The position numbers and the translations under genes were made by a program. A stretch of DNA of 64,000 nucleotides from Undibacterium sp. 5I1 (lineage in GTDB: Bacteria > Pseudomonadota > Gammaproteobacteria > Burkholderiales > Burkholderiaceae_D), in the NCBI RefSeq assembly GCF_034314085.1, contig NZ_JAVIWI010000001.1, forward strand, positions 2,232,001 through 2,296,000, given 5' to 3'. The notes beneath the pieces are model-generated. The model saw only the letters and a list, made by a program, of their open reading frames with translations. It ran no database searches and was not told the origin of the DNA. Of the stretch, positions 1 to 8,413 are shown in pieces. Within the stretch, counting starts at the first letter, position 1. Every line of letters begins with the position of its first letter.

Positions 1-765
1 TCGCTGCAAAGCTGACTCAACAATGTGCTCTGGCATCATGCCCCAACCAAGACCTGCGCACGCCGCCTGAAAAAATGAGCGGGTAGATGGAATCATGTGT
101 ATACGTGGTCGAATTAAATTTGTCGTGAAGCGTGATATAAAAACGTCTTGCAATGCATCCTTTTGATTGAACTTCAACATAGGGGCAAGCTCAAGCGCTT
201 TTGCATTAACGCCCTTTGGAAAATAGCGTGTCTTGAACTCCGTTGTAGCAACTGCCAGATAACGCATGACACCCAGCGGCTCAACTTTACATCCTTGAAT
301 TGCATCTGTGCTGGTACTCACTCCAGCCATTACGCTACCTTCGCGCAATAGCGCCATTGAGTAATCCTGATCCTCGGTTCTGACATCCAATATCATCGAA
401 CCATCAAGTGCAACCGCCTGAAATACTGAACTAAACCAGCTATCCAACGAATCCGCATTCAAGACAATCGGAATTCTTACGGCAACAGAAGCATCTTCTG
501 TTTGCACAGATAAACCAGAAAACATTTCTGATTCCAGCAAAGCCACCTGCTCGGCATAACGCAAAAATATACGCCCTGCTGCCGTAGGCTGGCAGGGTGT
601 TGTGCGTTGGATCAGGATTTGCCCCAAACGATCCTCAAGCAACTTGATTCGCTGACTAATTGCTGAAGGTGTCAGGTTTAACTTCCGGGCAGCAAGCTCA
701 AAGGTTCCCTCATTCAGTACGGCAGCAAATGCGGATAGCTGGGCATTATCGACTTTGATATTCAT
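1..765 (-). CDS. argP: LysR-type regulator, ArgP/IciA family (partial, runs off the left edge)
   Basis: The minus strand reads open from an ATG at 765 to the window edge, about 255 residues of a family that is usually near 295, so only the C-terminus is missing. The N-terminal winged helix-turn-helix (roughly residues 4-62) has the family pattern LSAFAAVLNEGTFELAARKL followed by TPSAISQRIKLLEDRLG. In ArgP proteins this domain senses arginine or lysine and activates the divergent arginine exporter. The next gene is exactly such an exporter, in divergent orientation with a 100-base gap, which supports the ArgP name over a generic LysR call. It was found by translating the strand by hand. Confidence 0.88.
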   Translation of the reverse strand, partial: MNIKVDNAQLSAFAAVLNEGTFELAARKLNLTPSAISQRIKLLEDRLGQILIQRTTPCQPTAAGRIFLRYAEQVALLESEMFSGLSVQTEDASVAVRIPIVLNADSLDSWFSSVFQAVALDGSMILDVRTEDQDYSMALLREGSVMAGVSTSTDAIQGCKVEPLGVMRYLAVATTEFKTRYFPKGVNAKALELAPMLKFNQKDALQDVFISRFTTNLIRPRIHMIPSTRSFFQAACAGLGWGMMPEHIVESALQR

Positions 766-865
766 TTTTTCTAATGTAGATTAAAAATATTTAGCTTTAC
801 TTAATGATTCTAGCTGAATAATCTGCGCTATCCCTTTATTACTTTATTGATTGCGCTAGGTTTAT
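766..865. promoter_or_regulatory. Divergent argP/argO control region
   Basis: This 100-base AT-rich gap lies between two divergent starts. By analogy with ArgP-argO pairs it should hold both promoters and the ArgP operator, including LysR-type T-N11-A motifs. I see no single unambiguous operator, so only the position is supported. Confidence 0.5.
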
Positions 866-1468
866 ATGATCTCTGATTTTCTCTCTGGATTTCTATCGGG
901 AGCAACCCTCATACTCGCCATCGGGGCTCAGAATTCTTTTGTCTTACGACAAGGTATACGGAATGAGCATATTGTTCCGGTCGTTCTAGTGTGCTCCTGC
1001 GCAGACGCATTGCTGATCATGGCTGGGGTTGCAGGTCTTGGACTACTGATTCAATCGAATCCTGCTGTACTAACTTTCGCACGATATGGCGGAGCGATAT
1101 TTTTGGCGGCATATGGTATCGCTGCGGGAAAGCGAGCACTCCAGTCAAATCGCCTAGTGGTTAACGCCGAGATTGGCGCATCCCTGGGCACCGCCATAGC
1201 GACTTGTCTAAGCTTCACTTTTCTCAATCCACATGTTTATCTGGATACAGTGATCCTTCTGGGCTCGCTAGCCAATCAGCGCCAAGGCGCGGGTCGATGG
1301 ATTTTTGGACTTGGCGGCTCAATGGCTAGTTTCGCCTGGTTCTTTGCGCTGGGGTTCGGCGCACGCAAACTCGCGCCGCTATTCAGCAAATCAATCGCAT
1401 GGCGCTTACTAGATACGGCGATCGCAATTTCTATGATCGGACTCAGCGTGATGCTATTCATAGGCTGA
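866..1468 (+). CDS. argO: LysE/ArgO-family basic amino acid exporter
   Basis: A 200-residue inner-membrane protein with about six hydrophobic segments, the usual length for LysE/ArgO exporters. The N-terminal signature AIGAQNSFVLRQGI near residue 19 and SFTFLNPHVYLDT near residue 115 (the conserved Asn-Pro-His-x-Tyr) are diagnostic of the LysE family. It exports arginine, and possibly lysine or canavanine, from the cytoplasm. The divergent ArgP-type regulator upstream fits lysine/arginine-controlled expression. The ribosome binding site is weak. Which amino acid is exported is inferred from the pairing, not visible in the sequence. Confidence 0.9.
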   Translation: MISDFLSGFLSGATLILAIGAQNSFVLRQGIRNEHIVPVVLVCSCADALLIMAGVAGLGLLIQSNPAVLTFARYGGAIFLAAYGIAAGKRALQSNRLVVNAEIGASLGTAIATCLSFTFLNPHVYLDTVILLGSLANQRQGAGRWIFGLGGSMASFAWFFALGFGARKLAPLFSKSIAWRLLDTAIAISMIGLSVMLFIG

Positions 1469-1706
1469 GAATACTGACGCCGGAAAACCTCATCCATACA
1501 GGTCGTTTGCTAGTAGTTATTTATTCACTCTAGTTTCGACCATGTTTGCGCATCAAAAACTATTGAGTGATTTACAGCTAATAAAACAGTCCTGCAACAA
1601 CCGTACCCAATTCTCTCTCAGTATGGAAATACCCTTGCTGTTCCTGAGCAAGATAAACACCGCCAACCGTCTAACAAGCCTAGAAATAAGTTATTTTTAA
1701 ATTTTT
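1469..1706. other. Intergenic region, no gene seen
   Basis: AT-rich spacer between the exporter gene and the TetR gene. No open frame with coding character and no structured RNA is visible. The right end merges into the palindromic operator candidate ahead of the TetR gene. Confidence 0.5.
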
Positions 1707-1753
1707 ATAGATGATACTAATAATCTATTTTATTTATGATGATTATCATCTAT
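1707..1753 (+). promoter_or_regulatory. Palindromic operator candidate for the TetR regulator
   Basis: ATAGATGATA at 1707-1716 is repeated exactly inverted as TATCATCTAT at 1744-1753. The right arm sits inside a second, tighter palindrome, GATGATTATCATC (1738-1750). The whole region is AT-rich and lies 33 bases before the regulator's ATG, which is typical of an autoregulated TetR promoter. A Fur-like site was considered because of the GAT-ATC symmetry, but the match to the longer Fur consensus is poor. Confidence 0.5.
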
Positions 1754-1785
1754 GATGTATTTATTGACCAAATCGGGAGCAGGTA

Positions 1786-2385
1786 ATGCCACGGGTATCA
1801 CGCGAACAAATGGAATCCAATCGTGCGACGATTGAAGATGTTTCGGCTCGCTTATTCCGCGAGCAAGGTATTGCTGGTGTCAGCGTGGCGGATTTGATGT
1901 CGGCAGCTGGGCTGACGCATGGCGGGTTTTATGGCCACTTCGCCTCAAAGGACGAACTCGCCGCTGTCGCCTGTGAACACGCCTTTGCAAAAGCAGCACA
2001 GAGCCGGGAAAAACGCACAAAACAAGCAGGCTCAGGCGTGGACGGTGCCGCCAGTTTAAAAAACTATGCCGACCATTATCTGACCTCGCGCCATAGAGAT
2101 AATGCCGGCCAAGGTTGCCCGGCGGTGGCATTTGCGACGGATGTGATGCGCGAAACGCCGGGTAAACCAGTGCGCGACGCCTATCTGAGCGGCATTAAAA
2201 ATATGGCAAAAGCACTTGAAACTATGGCGGGTGCAGGCGCGCAAACTCAGCGTGAGCAAGCACTGGTGGCAATGGCAACCGTGGTCGGCGCAATGACGCT
2301 GGCAAGAGCGACCAAGGGCGATCCTTTGTCAGATGAATTACTGGCGGCGGTACGCGGATTTTTTGCACATCAAAATGCAGATTAA
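1786..2385 (+). CDS. TetR/AcrR-family transcriptional regulator
   Basis: A 199-residue protein. Its N-terminal helix-turn-helix spans about residues 10-55, with the classic DLMSAAGLTHGGFYGHFASKD recognition region, followed by a variable ligand-binding domain. GGGAGCAGGTA precedes the ATG as ribosome binding site. The C-terminal part, containing GQGCPAVAF and MTLARAT, matches the TetR_C subgroup often found in repressors of oxidoreductase or efflux genes. No target gene is adjacent: the next gene downstream is a transposase. The IS may have separated the regulator from the MATE efflux gene beyond it, but that is inference. Confidence 0.9.
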   Translation: MPRVSREQMESNRATIEDVSARLFREQGIAGVSVADLMSAAGLTHGGFYGHFASKDELAAVACEHAFAKAAQSREKRTKQAGSGVDGAASLKNYADHYLTSRHRDNAGQGCPAVAFATDVMRETPGKPVRDAYLSGIKNMAKALETMAGAGAQTQREQALVAMATVVGAMTLARATKGDPLSDELLAAVRGFFAHQNAD

Positions 2386-2437
2386 TACTCTTGAAACTAA
2401 TTACTGAATTGATCAAGAAGTTAATCCGAGTTAATTG

Positions 2438-3724
2438 AGGTTCTTGCAAAACGAAACACCGGAGAGTAATTTTATTGCGAGAAGCGCAAAATAGATGAGA
2501 AAGGAGCGGCCATTTCTGGCAAGATGAAAGTGACTAAACAACCATCTGCGCTCCGCTATGAATCCTACACAACGCCTGCTGATAATGCAACGCTGGAATT
2601 TACTGCAACACGATTTGCTACCGGAGATAAAACAGCAATGCGGGTCACTGACGCCGAAGCTGGAAAAATTGATTCATGTACTAGACTGGGTGCGCATCGA
2701 AGAATTTGTGTCGGACCAATGGCAAGGGATAGGACGCAAACCGCATGACCGTGGTGCATTGGCCAGCGCCTTCATCGCCAAAGCTGTGTTGGGGCTCAAT
2801 ACAACAGCGGCCTTAATAGAACGATTGACGATGGATCGCAGTTTAAAACGGCTGTGCGGCTTTGAGATGTGGAAAGAAGTTCCGAATGAAGCCACTTTTT
2901 CGCGCGCCTTTGGCGAATTTGCCCAAGCCAAATTAGCGGAGAAAGTGCACGAAGCGCTGATCAAGAGTTATTTAGGCGACAGCCTCATTGGACACATCAG
3001 CCGTGACGGCACGGCGATTGCGGCGCGCGAGAAGCCGAAGAAACACATGAAAGTTGTTTCCGTAGAAAAGGCCCAAAAGCAGCGCCGTGGACGGCCAAAG
3101 AAAGGCGAGATAAGGCCGCCAAAGGAAGAGAAAGTGACCAAGATAGGCTGGCAGTTGACGCAAACTTTACCGAGCATCGTCAATGCTTTACCCAAAGAGT
3201 GTGACCGCGGCACTAAATGCAATGCGCAAGGTTATAAAGTGAGTTGGAACGGCTACAAGCTGCATATCGACACCGCTGACTGCGGCGTTGCCATCAGTGC
3301 GCTATTGACCAGCGCCTCGGTGCACGATAGTCAAACGGCGGTGCCGTTAGCAACGATGACGGCCGCACGAGTAACGAATTTGTACGATTTGATGGATGCA
3401 GCGTATTGCAGTGAAGAGTTAAGGGCACACAGCAAAAGTCTTGGCCACGTGCCATTAATTGATCACAACGCACGCGGCGGGGAGAAGAAACCGTTCGCCC
3501 CGCATGAACAACAGCGTTATAAAGAACGCACGCAAGCTGAACGTACCAATGGCAGGCTGAAAGACGAATTTGGTGGCACGACAGTACGGGTGCGTGGTAG
3601 CGAAAAAGTGATGTCGCATTTGATGTTTGGTTTATTGGTATTGACCGCAGATCAGTTGATGCGTTTATTTACGTAACAGCTTTGCTTTTAAAGAGTCGAA
3701 AAAAACAACGTTTCCCAACGTTCA
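2438..3724 (+). mobile_element. Insertion sequence carrying a DDE transposase (IS5/IS1182-like), ends approximate
   Basis: A single complete transposase gene with short non-coding flanks, placed between a TetR regulator and a MATE gene. Candidate imperfect ends are GTTCTTGCAAAACG near 2440 and, on the other strand, AACGTTGGGAAACG near 3722. They match only partly, and I could not identify a target-site duplication with confidence, so the limits are estimates. Confidence 0.55.
2558..3676 (+). CDS. Transposase, IS4/IS5 superfamily (DUF772 N-terminus, DDE domain)
   Basis: A 372-residue protein that looks intact. The N-terminal third resembles the DUF772 domain that precedes DDE catalytic cores (GRKPHDRGALASAFIAKAVL, then PNEATFSRAFGEF). 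The first catalytic Asp is probably D150 in HISRDGTAI. The second is in YDLMDAAYCS, and the Glu lies in TQAERTNGRLKDEFGG, the usual E-R/K signature of this superfamily. A basic insert (residues about 160-195) rich in Lys/Arg/Pro probably contacts DNA. It catalyses cut-and-paste movement of its own element. IS5 and IS1182 families are both possible; length and motifs do not separate them without a search. Confidence 0.9.
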   Translation: MNPTQRLLIMQRWNLLQHDLLPEIKQQCGSLTPKLEKLIHVLDWVRIEEFVSDQWQGIGRKPHDRGALASAFIAKAVLGLNTTAALIERLTMDRSLKRLCGFEMWKEVPNEATFSRAFGEFAQAKLAEKVHEALIKSYLGDSLIGHISRDGTAIAAREKPKKHMKVVSVEKAQKQRRGRPKKGEIRPPKEEKVTKIGWQLTQTLPSIVNALPKECDRGTKCNAQGYKVSWNGYKLHIDTADCGVAISALLTSASVHDSQTAVPLATMTAARVTNLYDLMDAAYCSEELRAHSKSLGHVPLIDHNARGGEKKPFAPHEQQRYKERTQAERTNGRLKDEFGGTTVRVRGSEKVMSHLMFGLLVLTADQLMRLFT

Positions 3725-3921
3725 TAGGGGCAGTGATGGTCACATAGGGATTGACACGCCATAAAACGATAATCCGGCACAAATTCATGTCACATGTGCC
3801 GCTTCAAACAAGAAAACCAATCGCAACAGTGGCCACACCCATGCTCGACTTTACTGGTTTGGGTATTTTGCAAGAAGCTCAATTAGTAAAACCATGCTGC
3901 AAACCCATATTGAAAGATCGT

Positions 3922-5427
3922 ATGCAAACCGCTCCCAGCACTAACATAAGCGCTCAAATGAGCGCTACTCCAGATACGATAAAGCTAGTAGCGGCAACCG
4001 CCATACCTGATACATCAATGGATGCACGCACTAGGCTGTTGCTGGAAGCACCGATTTTATCGACCTTATTGCGGCTAGGCGCACCGAATGTTTTGGTGAT
4101 GGCAGCACAAGCCGCAGTGGGCTTGATCGAAACTTATTTCGTCGGCAAATTAGGTACCGATGCGCTGGCAGGTATGGCGCTGACCTTCCCTGTTGTGATG
4201 TTGATGCAAATGATGTCGGGCGGTGCAGTAGGCGGTGGGATTGCATCTGCAATTGCGCGGGCACTGGGCGCTCGGCGGCGGGCTGATGCCGATGCATTGG
4301 TGTTGCATGCAATGTTGATTGCGCTTGGATTTGGATTGACGTTTACGCTGATTGTGCTGACGGGCGGACATTGGCTGTATAGCCAGATGGGCGGCAATGG
4401 CGGCTCGCTAGATGCTGCACTCACTTATTCCAGCTGGGTATTCTCAGGTGCGGTGCTGATCTGGTTATTTAACTGCTTCGCGGCGATTATCCGGGGTACC
4501 GGCAATATGGCTTTTCCGGCGATGGTGACTTGCGTGGGAACGGTGGTATTGATTCCTTTGTCACCCTTGCTGATCTTTGGCTGGGGACCTATCCCGCCTA
4601 TGGGTATTGCCGGCGGTGCGATGGCCTTGCTGGCATATTATTTTGTCGGTTGTATCGTATTTTTTATTTACCTGCGATCCAGCAAAAGCTTATTACGTCC
4701 AACTCTGGTCAACTTCACATTCCAGAAAAAATTGTTTGGCGACATTTTAAAAGTGGGATTGATCGGCGCAGTATCTACGGTTGCGACCAATGTCACCATT
4801 GGTATTGCGACGGCATTTGTAGGCAGCTTTGGCACTGCCGCGATTGCCGGTTATGGCACTGCATCAAGGCTTGAATATTTGCTGGTACCGCTGGTATTTG
4901 GCTTGGGCGGCCCATTAGTCACCATGGTCGGCACCTGCATAGGCGCAGGTCAGCATGAGCGGGCTTTGCGGGCAAGCTGGATTGGCGCTGGCATGGCGTT
5001 TGTGGTCACAGAACTGATTGGTCTATGGGCCGCATTTTTCCCGCACGCCTGGCTGAGTATTTTTAACAGCGACCCGGCGATGCTGGAAGCGGGTTCACAA
5101 TATCTGCATATAGTTGGTCCAGTGTATGGCTTCTTCGGACTGGGTCTGACGCTGTATTTTTGCTCGCAAGGAGCTGGGCGTTTGATGTGGCCGTTGCTAG
5201 GTAATATTGTCCGCCTGTCGGTTGCTGGTATCGGTGGCTGGATGGCAATGCATCATAGCGGCGGCTTGGCTGGTGTATTTTTGGCGCAAGCTGTTGCGCT
5301 GGTGATTTATGGGGTAGTCAATGCGACTGCGATTGCTGGCGGCGCTTGGTTTGGCCCAATCGGATGGCCGCGCACCACCAATGGTTTGCTGCGGCGCTTG
5401 AACGATAAAAGAGCCGCGTCAGCTTAG
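3922..5427 (+). CDS. MATE-family multidrug/sodium antiporter
   Basis: From the ATG at 3922 the protein has 501 residues with about twelve hydrophobic helices in the two-bundle MATE arrangement. Recognisable family segments are LIETYFVGKLGTDALAGMAL in helix 1-2 and FAAIIRGTGNMAFPAMV in helix 5-6. It expels cationic drugs or metabolites in exchange for Na+ or H+. The same frame is open upstream to 3751, but those 57 residues have no membrane or family character and run into the IS border. A weak GAAAG precedes 3922, so I prefer that start; 3958 is an alternative. The gene ends in a hairpin overlapping its stop codon. Confidence 0.85.
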   Translation: MQTAPSTNISAQMSATPDTIKLVAATAIPDTSMDARTRLLLEAPILSTLLRLGAPNVLVMAAQAAVGLIETYFVGKLGTDALAGMALTFPVVMLMQMMSGGAVGGGIASAIARALGARRRADADALVLHAMLIALGFGLTFTLIVLTGGHWLYSQMGGNGGSLDAALTYSSWVFSGAVLIWLFNCFAAIIRGTGNMAFPAMVTCVGTVVLIPLSPLLIFGWGPIPPMGIAGGAMALLAYYFVGCIVFFIYLRSSKSLLRPTLVNFTFQKKLFGDILKVGLIGAVSTVATNVTIGIATAFVGSFGTAAIAGYGTASRLEYLLVPLVFGLGGPLVTMVGTCIGAGQHERALRASWIGAGMAFVVTELIGLWAAFFPHAWLSIFNSDPAMLEAGSQYLHIVGPVYGFFGLGLTLYFCSQGAGRLMWPLLGNIVRLSVAGIGGWMAMHHSGGLAGVFLAQAVALVIYGVVNATAIAGGAWFGPIGWPRTTNGLLRRLNDKRAASA

Positions 5428-5434
5428 GCGGCTC
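5411..5434 (+). terminator. Hairpin at the end of the MATE gene
   Basis: GAGCCGC (5411-5417) pairs with GCGGCTC (5428-5434) across the stop codon. There is no strong T-run, so it may be a processing hairpin or weak terminator. Confidence 0.45.
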
Positions 5435-5457
5435 GCTTGCAAGTGATGGTTCTTAAA

Positions 5458-5495
5458 GCTGTTGCTCTGTGGGCTGCGGTTGTTAGAGCAACAGC
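5458..5495 (+). terminator. Second hairpin downstream of the MATE gene
   Basis: An exact 11-base inverted repeat, GCTGTTGCTCT at 5458-5468 and AGAGCAACAGC at 5485-5495, with a 16-base loop. It lacks a following T-run, so termination is plausible but not certain. Confidence 0.4.
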
Positions 5496-5665
5496 AAGAT
5501 TACGGCTAAAGGCACGCAGAAACGACATGCGTCCCGGTAAGCTTTGTTGAATAATTCAGTTAGCTGATCATTGAAAAAACGATCCGGTGCGCCCTTTATC
5601 ATCGGCCTGAATAAACAACATGGCGGGGGATTATAAACAAGCAGTTATCTACGTAAAATTTGGCA

Positions 5666-5761
5666 AATTTAATATACTCCCCATTTATTTTGCCAAATAT
5701 GCCTTATTGTCCAATTAATAAATGGACACTCCATATATACCTAGTGGGAGTATATTAAATT
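5666..5761. repeat. Dispersed ATACTCCC/TTGTCCA intergenic element, copy A
   Basis: A perfect 16-base terminal inverted repeat, AATTTAATATACTCCC at 5666-5681 and its complement at 5746-5761, encloses an inner TGTCCA...TGGACA stem (5708-5728). A further stem, ATTTGGCAAA/TTTGCCAAAT, overlaps the left end. It lies between the convergent MATE and pirin genes. This is the most symmetrical of five related copies; the others are near 17.6, 19.7, 30.2 and 41.5 kb. Confidence 0.7.
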
Positions 5762-5889
5762 GACGATAAAAAAAAGACCTATTCTCACGCTGAATAGATG
5801 TGTTTAATCATCGCCTAACTACCCTTTTGCCCACATTCATATCGCCATCACCTAGCAACTATCGCGATGTCAGGCACGCTTTAGTAGTG

Positions 5890-6771
5890 CTAGTGATCAG
5901 GCAAGGGTATCCATTCCGACTCACCCGGCACCGGCGGGAACAGGCTTGTGTCCTGATTGGCCCATGCTAGTTTCGCGGCCTCTAAACGCTCCTTAGAAGT
6001 GGACACAAAATTCCACCACAAGCTGGGCGCTTTCTCCAAGGCGTCGCCGCCCAACAGCATCAAAATACTATCGGCATCGGCCTTGATCACAATATCCTCG
6101 CCAGCTTCTAGCACCAGCAGCGTGCCCGCCTCTATAGGCTGCCCATTCACAACGACGCCGCCACTGATAACGTATAAGCCTCGCTCAGCGTACGCCGCCG
6201 CTGTCGCCGGAATATCCAGCGTAGCGCCCAGATCCAGCCATGCGGCCACATATAAAGTGGGGCTATGACAAACCACTGGCGAAGTCTGGTCAAACACCCG
6301 ACCTGCCAAGACATGCAGCCGCACGCCAGTCCATTCAATCCGTGGCAATTCATCCGCCGGATAATGATGGAAGGCTGGCGTAATCTCTTCATCTTTTTCC
6401 GGCAACGCTACCCACATCTGCAAACCCTGTACTGCGATGCCTTGTTCACGGATATCCTCAGGCATACGTTCTGAATGCACTATCCCGCGTCCCGCAGTCA
6501 TCCAGTTAATATCTCCAGGCACAATTCGCTGCACACTACCCAGACTATCTCTGTGCATCATTGCGCCGCTAAACAAGTAGGTCACCGTTGCCAGACCAAT
6601 GTGTGGATGGGGTCTAACGTCACCGGCGTGCCCACCTGGAGTGAAGAACGCCGGACCCATATGATCAAAAAATACAAACGGTCCGATGCGTCTTATCGTT
6701 GCATCCGGCAGCAAACGCTTCACTGGGAAGCCAATATCGCGGGTCTGGCCGCGAATTAATTTAATGGTCAT
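5890..6771 (-). CDS. Pirin-family cupin protein
   Basis: A 293-residue bicupin. The N-terminal cupin carries the metal-site motif DVRPHPHIGLATVTYLFSG around residues 50-68 (the conserved HPHIG histidines). SERMPEDIREQG and MTAGRGIVHSE are likewise typical of pirins. Pirins are cytosolic, usually Fe-binding; members include quercetin 2,3-dioxygenases and transcription cofactors, and the substrate here cannot be told. GGAGATTGTTATG provides a good ribosome binding site at the chosen start. The gene stands alone, convergent with the MATE gene. Confidence 0.93.
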   Translation of the reverse strand: MTIKLIRGQTRDIGFPVKRLLPDATIRRIGPFVFFDHMGPAFFTPGGHAGDVRPHPHIGLATVTYLFSGAMMHRDSLGSVQRIVPGDINWMTAGRGIVHSERMPEDIREQGIAVQGLQMWVALPEKDEEITPAFHHYPADELPRIEWTGVRLHVLAGRVFDQTSPVVCHSPTLYVAAWLDLGATLDIPATAAAYAERGLYVISGGVVVNGQPIEAGTLLVLEAGEDIVIKADADSILMLLGGDALEKAPSLWWNFVSTSKERLEAAKLAWANQDTSLFPPVPGESEWIPLPDH

Positions 6772-6989
6772 AACAATCTCCTGAAAACGATTAAATTTAG
6801 GATTTATTAAAATTATCTCTGCAAGGTATCGTGACGATGAGATTACTTTATACGGATAAGCTGTCGTAGTTGCAATCCAACCGAACGCAGCGTGTCAGAT
6901 AATGAACGTCTGAAATAGGCAAATTGCGGTTATTAGCGATCATCAAACGTACGTCTGGTTGAGACTGAGAGGTGACACTAGCGATGATG
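6772..6989. other. Intergenic region upstream of pirin
   Basis: Contains the presumed pirin promoter on the minus strand. No further gene or RNA is recognisable. The far side grades into the degenerate end of the cassette array. Confidence 0.4.
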
Positions 6990-7058
6990 TTTTAAGGTTT
7001 GAGATGAGAGGCGGCGCGCGGCTTGCAGAGTGCTGTTCTCTCGATTGAATCGTTAAGT
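6990..7058 (-). other. Degenerate attC-like site closing the cassette array
   Basis: On the minus strand ACTTAAC (7052-7058) matches the R'' consensus RYYYAAC and is followed by GATTCAATCGAGAG. About 45 bases further on lies the imperfect complement of that arm (GGTTTGAGATGAGAG on the plus strand). The second core, GTTRRRY, is not preserved. It follows the last broken cassette gene, which is where a cassette's attC should be. Confidence 0.35.
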
Positions 7059-7080
7059 GCTTCACGCTTCATGGACGTCC

Positions 7081-7523
7081 CTACGAATCTTGGCGCTTGC
7101 CGCGAAAGCTTGACCAGCAAACGAGACCATATTTACGCGCGATGTGTCGATAGTAAAACGGACCGACCAACGAGCCGACCGCAAAGCAACCCGCCATGAA
7201 CCACAAGACCTCTGCCGCTGACAAGTGATGCCTAGCCGGATGACGAAGTGTGGAGTAGAGCCACAACATCGGCGGGATTATGGCGAGGCATGCGCCACTG
7301 ATAAGCCCCAAGACAATGAAACTAATACCATGCGCTGCAAAAGCACCCACGCAAACGCCATTGGGATGAATACGTTGAGCTTCTCTGCACTTGAAGCTGA
7401 ATATCCCAAGGCAGTCAGGCGATTCACGATATCGTCCTCGCTCGCGTTCCTGATAGATGCCATGATCGACGTCGTATCTCGTACCGCTTGCATGGCTGAC
7501 TCGTGTCCAATGGATGCGGTCAT
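7081..7523 (-). pseudogene. Cassette gene with a frameshift, small membrane protein of unknown function
   Basis: Two overlapping reading frames appear to be halves of one gene. The first (from 7523) gives MTASIGHESAMQAV through IPMAFAWV. The second continues with FAAHGISFIVLGLISG, two hydrophobic helices and a basic tail ending at 7081. The switch occurs near 7340-7350 and would need a single-base change. Joined, the product is about 146 residues: a soluble N-terminus with two or three membrane helices. I do not recognise the family with certainty. It follows a degenerate attC, consistent with an integron cassette. Two genuine overlapping genes are a less likely alternative. Confidence 0.5.
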
Positions 7524-7529
7524 TGTGAT

Positions 7530-7586
7530 GGCTAACGTCTTGAATTCAGCGACGCCGCAGGCATCCGCTGGAATGATTTTTTATGC
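7530..7586 (-). other. Degenerate attC-like site
   Basis: On the minus strand GTTAGCC (7530-7536) is a near match to the R' core GTTRRRY. The inner arm CGCTGAATTC pairs imperfectly with ATTCCAGCG about 15 bases away. The R'' box is eroded to GCATAAA. It sits between the ends of two same-strand small genes, as attC sites do. Confidence 0.4.
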
Positions 7587-7593
7587 GATGGCG

Positions 7594-7947
7594 TCATTTC
7601 GATTCCAGTAACTCAAGCGCCAGTTCGTTAAGCTCTTCCGCACGTTCACCCGGGGTAGGCTCACTCGCAAGACGTTTAAGATCATGACGAAGAAGCCGGA
7701 TCAGTTCTGATGATTGAGCAACTACACCGTTAAGTATGCTGACCTTCCAAGTATCGTCATTCGACGTGAGGACTTGGCGAATGCCGGGAAAAACAACGCT
7801 TCCGGGGTTTGCAAGGAACGGTGCAAGTACTCGCGCCACTGGCCAATTTAAATCTTGTACCCACTCAAGCAGCCCAAGGTCGGAAGCATTTCCCAAAGCG
7901 ACGATTATCTCTGCGGCATTTGTGTCAAATTTATCGACAGGCATCAT
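7594..7947 (-). CDS. DUF5071-like cassette-borne protein
   Basis: A soluble protein of about 117 residues. The run VDKFDTNAAEIIVALG, then LLEWVQDLNWPVARVLAPFL, and GERAEELNELALELLESK at the end resemble the DUF5071 family (alpha-helical, HEAT-like, function unknown). I take the tandem ATGs at 7947/7944 as start because family similarity begins there. A GTG at 7980 in the same frame is possible but gives unrelated residues. It lies between two attC-like sites, so it is the body of a gene cassette and is likely transcribed from upstream in the array. Confidence 0.65.
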   Translation of the reverse strand: MMPVDKFDTNAAEIIVALGNASDLGLLEWVQDLNWPVARVLAPFLANPGSVVFPGIRQVLTSNDDTWKVSILNGVVAQSSELIRLLRHDLKRLASEPTPGERAEELNELALELLESK

Positions 7948-7990
7948 TTGGCTGAAACATAACGCAAAAGTGATATGCACCGCGAGCTGC

Positions 7991-8046
7991 AGCTAACATA
8001 ATGGGTAAACATTAACACGGAGTCACCATCGACTGTCTTGTTAAGT
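7991..8046 (-). other. attC recombination site (third in array)
   Basis: On the minus strand ACTTAAC (8040-8046) fits RYYYAAC, and GTTAGCT (7991-7997) is a one-base departure from GTTRRRY. They are 56 bases end to end. The stop codon of the pentapeptide gene falls inside the R'' box, a typical cassette arrangement. The inner L boxes pair poorly. Confidence 0.55.
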
Positions 8047-8406
8047 TGCATCGAACGGTAGCTCGTCGATTGAATAAATGTGCCCTTGTTCAGAAGCAGC
8101 CAAAAAATTAACATTGATCAACTTCGCCCCAATAAAAATAGCTCCGTCAATTGCACTTCCTTTAAACGATGCACCTTCAAGATTGGCCTCAGTGAAATCG
8201 CAACACTTAACGTTTCCATTCTCGAATTTCACTCTTGCAAGATTCGCCCCCCTAAAGTTTGCATTAATGAACGATCCAGAAAAATCGCTATCCATGAGCA
8301 TTGCCGCTGAAAAATCCAAGCAAATACTGTCCAGGTCTAAGTCGGAAAAGGAACGCTCTCCGGCGGCATAGAGTTCGAGAATTAAGTGTGCGTCTGGATG
8401 TGCCAT
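8041..8406 (-). CDS. Pentapeptide-repeat protein in an integron-type cassette
   Basis: A 121-residue soluble protein. From about residue 30 it has A(D/N)LxX-type pentapeptide repeats (ANFRGANLARVKFENGNV, then FTEANLEGASFKGSAIDGAI), forming a right-handed beta helix of about three coils. Such proteins include DNA mimics of the Qnr/MfpA kind, but three coils are few and no gyrase-protecting role can be read from the sequence. The ATG lies eight bases after the R' core of the preceding attC and the stop codon lies within the next attC, so the gene fills its cassette exactly. Confidence 0.85.
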   Translation of the reverse strand: MAHPDAHLILELYAAGERSFSDLDLDSICLDFSAAMLMDSDFSGSFINANFRGANLARVKFENGNVKCCDFTEANLEGASFKGSAIDGAIFIGAKLINVNFLAASEQGHIYSIDELPFDAT

Positions 8407-8413
8407 TTTTGAA

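Noticed and set aside
1738..1750. Fur box
   Set aside because: The palindrome GATGATTATCATC matches only part of the Fur consensus, and it is adjacent to a TetR gene whose own operator explains it better.
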